Part shown: piece by piece, positions 58,401-64,000 of the stretch
How positions within the stretch are numbered: the first letter of the stretch is position 1
Layout of the letters: every line of letters begins with the position of its first letter
Assembly (NCBI GenBank): GCA_948146395.1
Contig: OX411552.1
Coordinates: 10,063,686 to 10,127,685, forward strand
Reading direction: 5' to 3'
Length of the DNA stretch: 64,000 nucleotides
Source of the DNA: Fragum whitleyi
Taxonomy: Eukaryota; Mollusca; Bivalvia; Cardiida; Cardiidae
Made by a program: the position numbers and the translations under genes
Notes under the pieces: model-generated
Seen by the model: only the letters and a program-made list of their open reading frames with translations
Databases searched by the model: none
Told to the model about the DNA's origin: nothing

Positions 58401-61400
58401 CTTATGATCTTTCACAATGCTGACCTAGGTTTCCTTATGAAAATCATAAGGAAACCTTGGTTAACAATGTTAAAGTTCATTACTTTTGAATTGATTGATT
58501 GAATGGAGTTGAACACTGCTTTCAACATTTTTTAGGCATTTGGTGGCAACTTGAGCACCTAACGATGGATTCTTGGTATTTCTCTCACCAGTGCAACCAT
58601 CACATCCTTTCCTAGCCTCAAGCTGCTATCTCACAAAGGTCTACGATTATCAACCCATTGGTGATCATTACTTTTGAAACATATTACGGGTCAACTACCT
58701 TAAAAGCAAGTTGACTTACAGTTGGTTTCTCTTGTTTAGTTTTATCTCCACCTTTTCCTTTTTTCCCTTTCCTTCTATTGGGCTCTGATAGTTCTGTTAA
58801 TCTCAAAGATTCTGAAATGTAAGAAGCAAATTAAAGTAGGTCAGGTAAATTATAGCTCAAATACTTCTTTCAACAGTATTTCAGTTATATTGTACTAAGC
58901 TGAGCACTAAGGTAGTGGACCTGTAATAGTTCTGCAACATTTTAGAAGTCATGATCTTCCAAAAGGTTGACCGAGGTCTCCTAATGAAAATCATTAGGAA
59001 ACCTCAGTTAACACTGTTAAAGTTCATTATTTCTGAAATGTTGTGGAACTATAATGGTCCCTCTTCCTTAATCATTGCTTACTATTACTTCTCAAATAAG
59101 GACAAACAAGGAATTCAATCTGAGAATTCCAACTATTCATCCAGCTTAGAAGCACTTCATACCATTTTTCTCATAATAAGTGCTCACCACAGATAAACAA
59201 AACATTTATATTTGATTGTCAAGGTGTAAGTGACTCTAAATCAATTCATTTCTGACTGAACATGTATAAAGAGAATTCTGGCTAACAACGATCCTTGAGA
59301 CAAGCTTTGGAAAGCATTTCAGAATGTCGGGCAATTACTTGTCACAAGCATATTTTCCTTTCTCTGCACAATTATCTTCTACAGCAGATATTTATCACAA
59401 TCACAAACATTTAAATTTCTGTCAGTGATCTCTTTATTTAATCATTTGTTATGCTTTATTGTCTAGGAGTTTACAAATGCTGTTCAAGGGCGGGATTCAG
59501 ACAGCTAATGGAATTCATTTTGCCGAAACATTTGCAGAAAATCTCAGAATTAAATTAATCAAATGTATTTTCTTCTTGCCATATCATAATTTCCATCTAA
59601 TACCATGAAAAATTTTGTTTTTCAGAATTTCTGAATGTAAAATAATGATTTTGTCCGTCCGTCTACATGTTAACATCCAGCCTTTCAAGTGAGTATTTTT
59701 ATAAAATAAGTTTTGTCAAAGCATTTTCTTCCTTAGGATATCAAATCTGAGCGTATTCTCTCTTTATACAAAAGCTGTTTGACCAGATAATTGATAATTG
59801 TTATTATCCATTCTGAGATGAACCCCATATTCACATATTTAGACCAATCAAAAAGCATTATCTGACGAAGTTGTTGGGATTTTCATGAGGAAAGCTAGAT
59901 AAGCTGACGAGTAATAAAGGTACAAATCACATGATATTTCAGTTAAAGACGACATTTGTCGATATGCTAATTAGCATTTCCAAATTAGGAATAATGGACA
60001 TTTCTTCTGTCAAATGTTTAGTATAAAATCACCCCTTGTGTTTAAGAGCTGAAACGGTAAAATATCAACATTAAATAGATAGACAAAAACATTATTTTGA
60101 AACTTTTTTTTATTAAAAAAATATTTTTTGGAATAGTATCAAGCTGAAATTAAGATTTTACCAGATACAAATCCTTCACCCAAACACAATTTTATGTAAT
60201 TAATGAAAAGGTTGGTCAAACAGACTATACTTGTTTTAACAAGGTGACAACAGCCCTTTGTATTCATAAGGATACAAAAACAAAGGTAAACATTTAAGAC
60301 TGCCCCGCTTGCATGTGATTACACTTGCAAAGCGTGTTACCTAAAGCTACAGATAGAAGGGCGATTTTGGATTTTAAATTTTAACCCTTGTCATGCTGAA
60401 TAAATTTTGGCTAAAAATTTGTATCAAAATCAAAGGGCAAAAAGCGCTAAAAGTTCCTACTGTAGGTCATTTTTTACTTGAAAAACTAAATCTATTGACA
60501 ATTCTGGTTTGAAAGTGAAAAACAGATGGTGTAGATTAACATCAGACTGCACACATGTGCAGGCTGATGTTTGCCTATAGCTTCTGCCAAAGCAGGAATA
60601 TTCCGGGTTCAGCATGACAAGGATTAATATTTCACTAGTCCTTGAGACAATTCAAATGAATACCCACATCATAGGTTTTCATTATGATATTAAGATTTAA
60701 GATTGGTAATAGCCCCTCTTATCTGTAACTCTGGGTTAACATTTCTTAATTTTCTTACAGACTTTTCTAATCTTGCATGCTGGGCAGATATCATTTACTA
60801 ACCTTTTTCAGCCTTTCTTTCTTTCCGAGTCTGAAACCACACTCTTTCAGGTTCCTCTATTTTCTTATTCTCTAACATTTTCCTCGCATTGTTCATCTGT
60901 TTTTCCGTTGATTGCAACACTTTCTCCTCTTTCTCCTGTATTTCAATTTCTTCGATATCTTTCTCCATCCCAGATATCTTCTGACGATATTTTGTTATGA
61001 CGTCTGAAAATTATTTATGAAATAATTACATTTTTGCTATGATGTGTCTATGAATAAAGTCTGATGAAGGAGGAGTTAAATGCAAAAGATAAAATCCGAG
61101 GGCAGAGCGTGAGGATTTTGCTTTGCATATAACTCCTTCCCCATCAGACTTTATTCATCGTATCAACATTAGCGAAAATGAAATTATATCCATTATGACA
61201 AAATCTTGGTTCTGATTCTTTTTTTTACCCTTTTCTAGGTGAATAATTGTATTTAAACATTTTTCTTGGTGTAAAATTAATGAAAAAGTAATGATTTTGA
61301 TGTTGGAAGAATTTAGCATGTGGGTTATATGACATCAAAAGAATAAATGTTTGCCCTAAAGATTACTTTACACATAAATGGTTGGAGGGATGAGTGTACA

Positions 61401-63781
61401 CAGTAAAAACACATGACATATGAATTTTATTGCGAATAAATTTCTAGATCTATGTAATTTCTTCTTGTTTCAAATCTAGGTTTTACGCCATTGTGTTATA
61501 ATTGAAAATATAGCATTCACTTGTACAGTTTTACTATCTTTGCTGAATAATCTGTAGGTCCTAACCAGAAGATAGAATTTCACACAGGTCAAAGTAAAAC
61601 AATTTTACTGATAACAATTCTAACTACCTTTTAATGGGAATTAGAAGTGACATACAATCAATTTCTAAACTTTTGGCAAACTTTTCTCAATATTATATGA
61701 AAGTCAGGATTAAAGTCGGAATTGCAGTGTAAAGGGTAAAATACCATTTTTTTCATTGTTAATGATTAGTCATGTTTATTTCATTTTGAAATATTTCAGT
61801 CTCGAAAATCATGACAACTACTTACTTAATGTAACATACAAAATTGACTTTGGACAACAGATGGTCAAATATTTATGCATGAAATCAACTTACCTTGAGG
61901 TACTATTCTTGTCTTCAATGGAGTTCTTGCCTTTTTAACAATTTCTTTTAACATTTTTCTCTCTTTTTCACCAACGAGAGTCACAGATCTGTAAGTAAGG
62001 AAAAGAGCTGCATCTTAGTTCATTACTTAGTGAAGTATAAATCATCATCAATACTTACTTAAAGGCTTAAAGAATGCTATGTTATACCAGCTTATAAAAG
62101 TGCTAACTCTGAACATTTATTTCATTATTAATTATGACCCGTCATGCAAAAAGGGAACATGTACTGGCCTATATAGTAAATTTCCTACCTTCCACTTTTC
62201 CCAGCTCTCGCTGTCCTACCCACCCTGTGTATGTAATATTTGACAGTGTTGGGCATAGTAAAGTTTATCACCTGAACAGTAGAGAGAAGGTTAAAATACA
62301 TAATTTCTGTGACCTACCTTCCACTTTTCCCAGCTCTTGCTGTCCTACCCACTCTGTGTATGTAATGCTTGACAGTGTTGGGCATGGTAAAGTTTATCAC
62401 CTGAAAAAATTGAAATATTTTGCCTTTTTCAGACATTTGAATCAGTCTGGCTCATGTTTTTACCACAATGATGAAGTACAAAGGCAGGGATCAATTCGGG
62501 GTGAGTTGTTCAGAGATAATCTCATTTTTCTACCAGAAATCTTATTGAAACTGGCTTAATGAGAGAACAATCTCAAAGCAAATGCAATTTAGTGAAGAAT
62601 TTCATTAAATTCCTTGCTAAAATATCTTAATTTCTAATTAGCTTTGGCTAAATGAGATATCGATCCACCTTGACAGTAGGGTTGCTCTTTTGATAGTGAA
62701 AATGTATAAAAAGTTTCAAGTGAATGCCTTCAGTGTCATATATTTGGCCCTTTTAAATAGTTCGGCTGACAACCCAAGTTCGTACTTTAATATGTTTGTG
62801 TAAGCACTATCTGAAATAAAAAAGATACACTTCTGTCCACGCTGTCTTCAGTTGATTATCAAAATACAACATTCAGTGGAACTAGCTATATCCAAAAAGT
62901 CAAAGTTTTTATATGATGATGCAAACATCGGTTTTCGTTGGGTTTTCTCTGAAAAACTGCTGAGCTAAAAATAAAAACACCCTGAAGGACCTGTATTTTC
63001 TTTAATATTTCTCAAATTGTCTAAGTTTTATTTTACATTTTTTATGGCTTGCTTTTTTTTTCATAGACTCACAAACTAACTTTCAGCAACAACATTGTTT
63101 TAATTTTTTAATTTTTTTTTATTCTTCATGTCCTTGAAAACTTGATTATTTGTAAGTCATTTAATACCACAACATCTTTTCCCAGCCCCAACTGTTCCTC
63201 CCAATTAGACTTATGATTATCAACTAAGTGGTAAAGACAAATGTCAGAAATGTGTGCTTTTGCAGGGTATTTAACCCATGATTGACAGTCCCAAGCAGGG
63301 TTTTAATCTGACTTGATCAAAATGGGGTTAAAGGACTCAACCATTGGGATCTTCGGGGTCCCTTCTTACAGTTTGAGAGTCCCAACTTAAGATATAGACT
63401 ATTTCTTTTAAGCACCAAGCTTGCTGTTTATATGAATCTCAGGTTGAAGGCAAGGAAGATATTAGAAATAATTATATTAGCTGTTTGGGGCTCAACTGTA
63501 GGTAATAATTCAATTCTTTTCTAAAGCTGATCCCAAGAAGGTCTTTGGGACTCAGATCAGACAGTTTTGAGGGTACTAGCTTCTTATATTTGAGAGTCTC
63601 AGACTCACAAAACCTGCATCTCTTAAAACCTTGCCTTAGGCTCTACTTGAAATTATTGGAATGATACATTTCAAAAACTTACAGTTTTAACCCCTTGTAT
63701 ATCCAGACCTCTAGCAGCCAAATCCGTTGCTAGTAATACATCTATATCTGCTGTCTTGAACTTCTCTAATGTGTCTATTCT
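52346..63781 (-). CDS. DDX27: DEAD-box RNA helicase DDX27 (Drs1), C-terminal 288 residues, 5' end outside the window
   Basis: Eight coding exons (one in two alternative copies) joined in frame: 867 nt, 288 residues plus stop. The segment holds the end of the second RecA-like domain ([20 protein letters not shown], motif [11 protein letters not shown], motif VI), the conserved [18 protein letters not shown] linker, a charged coiled-coil-like region ([11 protein letters not shown]), and a basic tail ending [11 protein letters not shown]. This order matches DDX27, a nucleolar helicase for large-subunit rRNA maturation that binds the PES1-BOP1-WDR12 complex (family knowledge). Motifs Q to IV lie beyond 64000. 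It runs toward ATP9, with about 9.7 kb of repeats between the two stops. Confidence 0.95.
52713..52790. repeat. 78-bp palindrome in DDX27 last intron
   Basis: AAATAACCGCTGAAAAATCT to AGATGTTTCAGCCGTTATTT; the inner part TCTTAATTTTTGAGAATGA pairs perfectly with its inverse around a short centre. Confidence 0.88.
53280..53640. repeat. dispersed palindromic repeat
   Basis: AAGGATATTGAATAAGTGGT and TTTGCATAGTTATTCCACAA blocks shared with 10690 and 11640. Ends just before the DDX27 exon at 53657. Confidence 0.6.
53657..53747 (-). CDS. DDX27: DDX27 exon, basic tail
   Basis: [20 protein letters not shown] and KKAVKQFRA, matching FDEELTNTSKKALKQYRAG of vertebrate DDX27. Acceptor TTCTTGCAG, donor GTGAGA. 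Confidence 0.94.
53822..56240. repeat. repeat elements with GGGCAGATAATTCAAGA units in a DDX27 intron
   Basis: 53822-54150 and 54943-55260 start with the same block (AGAGCGGCACATATACCC, ACAGACAGACAACTGG). 55260-56210 continues with about six tandem units (CTTATGCACAACTAGACATC, GGGCAGATAATTCAAGATTT) and ends GACGGACGGACGGCC. 54170-54360 and 54638-54715 are separate small MITEs. Confidence 0.7.
56757..57260 (-). repeat. 67-bp minisatellite made from a DDX27 exon end and its donor site
   Basis: About seven tandem units with a 67-bp period. Each unit, on the minus strand, matches the 3' half of the exon at 57548-57680 through its donor (AAACTTAGTAAGTATGATC). The rightmost unit (57170-57260) extends further into the exon, to the RCAKRAN region, but with a 1-nt loss and an in-frame TAA. 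Thus the array grew from the exon and carries up to seven decoy donor sites. Confidence 0.88.
57548..57680 (-). CDS. DDX27: DDX27 exon, [11 protein letters not shown] segment (source of the 67-bp array)
   Basis: 44 codons plus one base: [20 protein letters not shown], then [15 protein letters not shown]. Acceptor TTTATCAG, donor GTAAGT. Its donor half has been copied about seven times at 56757-57260. Confidence 0.9.
57706..58010. repeat. palindromic MITE, TACTTAGTGTATTATATG family
   Basis: Second copy of the 33935-34240 element (shared CTGCCAAGACAATTATCAAT). Confidence 0.78.
58363..58697. mobile_element. palindromic MITE interrupted by a 5'-truncated SINE with 14-bp target duplication
   Basis: The MITE halves lie at 58363-58490 and 58665-58697. 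Between them is a minus-strand SINE of 174 bp (58491-58664) lacking its tRNA head, with TCATTACTTTTGAA repeated at 58477-58490 and 58665-58678. Confidence 0.9.
58720..58811 (-). CDS. DDX27: DDX27 exon, Lys/Gly-rich segment
   Basis: [20 protein letters not shown] and TKQEKPT. Low complexity and basic, like the nucleolar-targeting parts of such proteins. Phase joins both neighbours; acceptor ACATTTCAG, donor GTAAGT. Confidence 0.88.
58911..59071. repeat. palindromic MITE, GGACCTGTAATAGTT family
   Basis: Uninterrupted copy 210 bp from the previous one. 59075-60340 shows no gene or repeat that I can assign. Confidence 0.75.
60345..60740. mobile_element. palindromic MITE with a piggyBac-like MITE nested at TTAA
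   Basis: 60385-60623 has ends CCCTTGTCATGCTGAA / TTCAGCATGACAAGGA flanked by TTAA on both sides. Outside are the halves of the CCCACAACATAGG-family MITE (AGCTACAGATAGAAGG ... CCCCTCTTATCTGTAACT). Confidence 0.85.
60803..61003 (-). CDS. DDX27: DDX27 exon, charged helical region
   Basis: 201 nt: [20 protein letters not shown], a Glu/Lys-rich stretch, then [18 protein letters not shown], which matches PERSWFQTKEERKKEK of vertebrate DDX27. Probably coiled-coil. Acceptor AATTTTCAG, donor GTTAGT. Confidence 0.95.
61051..61158. repeat. 108-bp palindrome 48 bp upstream of a DDX27 exon
   Basis: TGAATAAAGTCTGATGAAGG pairs with CCCATCAGACTTTATTCA; the inner GGAGTTAAATGCAAA / TTTGCATATAACTCC also pair. 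Lies on the acceptor side of the exon ending at 61003. Confidence 0.85.
61894..61988 (-). CDS. DDX27: DDX27 exon, [18 protein letters not shown] linker
   Basis: 31 codons plus split ends: [20 protein letters not shown], then TRIVPQ. Acceptor TTACTTACAG, donor GTAAGT. Continues the helicase core into the DDX27-specific C-terminal region. Confidence 0.95.
62189..62271 (-). CDS. DDX27: DDX27 motif VI exon, copy B (tandem duplicate, probable mutually exclusive exon)
   Basis: Intact duplicate of copy A, 83 nt, with its own acceptor (CTACTGTTCAG) and donor (GTAGGA). Five substitutions separate the copies: four silent, one His to Tyr (KYYIHR). Only 46 nt lie between them, below the usual minimum intron size, and 83 nt is not a multiple of three, so a transcript with both copies would be out of frame. 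Flanking bases differ, which argues against a simple assembly error. Confidence 0.8.
62318..62400 (-). CDS. DDX27: DDX27 motif VI exon, copy A (upstream in the transcript, canonical)
   Basis: 83 nt: [18 protein letters not shown] then RTARAGKSG and two bases of Arg. It carries [10 protein letters not shown], the arginine-finger motif of DEAD-box helicases. Acceptor TTTTTTCAG, donor GTAGGT. The His before Tyr-Ile-His matches vertebrate DDX27. 94% identical to copy B. Confidence 0.95.
62410..63670. other. DDX27 intron between motif V and motif VI exons
   Basis: 62420-62480 resembles 54200-54270 (CTTTTTCAGACATTTGAATC). 63151-63290 is a worn SINE body. Otherwise nothing recognisable. The open frame 62134-62559 is a shadow of the two DDX27 exons. 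Confidence 0.5.
63683..63781 (-). CDS. DDX27: DDX27 exon with helicase motif V
   Basis: 33 codons: [27 protein letters not shown] and IQGVKT. Acceptor CTTTCCACAG, donor GTAAGT, phase 0. First DDX27 exon visible in this window. Confidence 0.96.
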
Positions 63782-64000
63782 CTGTGGAAAGTAAAGATTT
63801 GCTGCTTGTTGAATTTGGGCGTATTTAATTGTTGATGTCATCATGTATGTAACTGAATGCACACACTGCCTTTGCAAAACAACTGCATATTAGGCGGACA
63901 AAATGCCAAGATGCAAAGATTTGTTTAAATCTAATAATCTAAATGTTAGATCAAACAAGTATTTAACATCTTAAAATCGATTTTTCTGGTCCATCTATCA

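Noticed and set aside
62134..62559. 141-residue plus-strand open frame with an internal repeat
   Set aside because: It is the antisense of the two DDX27 motif VI exons and their short spacer.

Overview
The window is eukaryotic nuclear DNA: AT-rich, with short protein-coding exons (57 to 246 bp) separated by kilobase introns with GT-AG borders, and densely filled with dispersed repeats. The repeat content points to a mollusc, most likely a bivalve: tRNA-headed SINEs, elements carrying internal tandem arrays of about 145 bp next to (TCTG/TCCG)n tracts, and many small palindromic MITE-like elements. The species cannot be named from the sequence alone.

Two conserved housekeeping genes are present and converge tail to tail. 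On the + strand, 3915-42672 encodes a complete class-2 P4-ATPase of the ATP9A/ATP9B family. I reconstructed 26 coding exons, 3300 nt including the stop, 1099 residues, with every exon junction in frame. On the - strand, 63781-52346 encodes the C-terminal 288 residues of the nucleolar DEAD-box helicase DDX27 (yeast Drs1). Its 5' exons lie beyond the right edge.

Layout. 1-3650 is repeat-rich, with one weak candidate for a divergent small gene next to an ETS-type promoter motif. 3.65-3.98 kb holds the likely ATP9 promoter and first coding exon. 4-42.7 kb holds the ATP9 exons and their repeat-filled introns. 42.7-52.3 kb is intergenic repeats. 52.3-64 kb holds the DDX27 3' half.

The most unusual signal is repeated tandem duplication of exon edges, four times in the two genes. 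(a) The DDX27 exon for helicase motif VI is present as two intact copies, 83 bp each, 46 bp apart, both with usable splice sites. Including both breaks the frame, so they look like mutually exclusive exons; they differ by one residue (His/Tyr). (b) ATP9 exon 19 is preceded by at least three decayed copies of its acceptor half. (c) ATP9 exon 23 is preceded by two decayed copies of its acceptor half. (d) The donor half of a DDX27 C-terminal exon has expanded into a 67-bp minisatellite of about seven copies just downstream.

The rest of the interest lies in mobile elements: two SINEs with clear target-site duplications plus one truncated SINE inside a MITE, a SINE with a 67-bp internal fold-back, TTAA-flanked piggyBac-like MITEs (one nested in another element), pogo-like TA-flanked elements, a 1.35-kb element with 126-bp inverted repeats, a nearly perfect 157-bp palindrome, and an element whose end lies 24 nt from an ATP9 exon.
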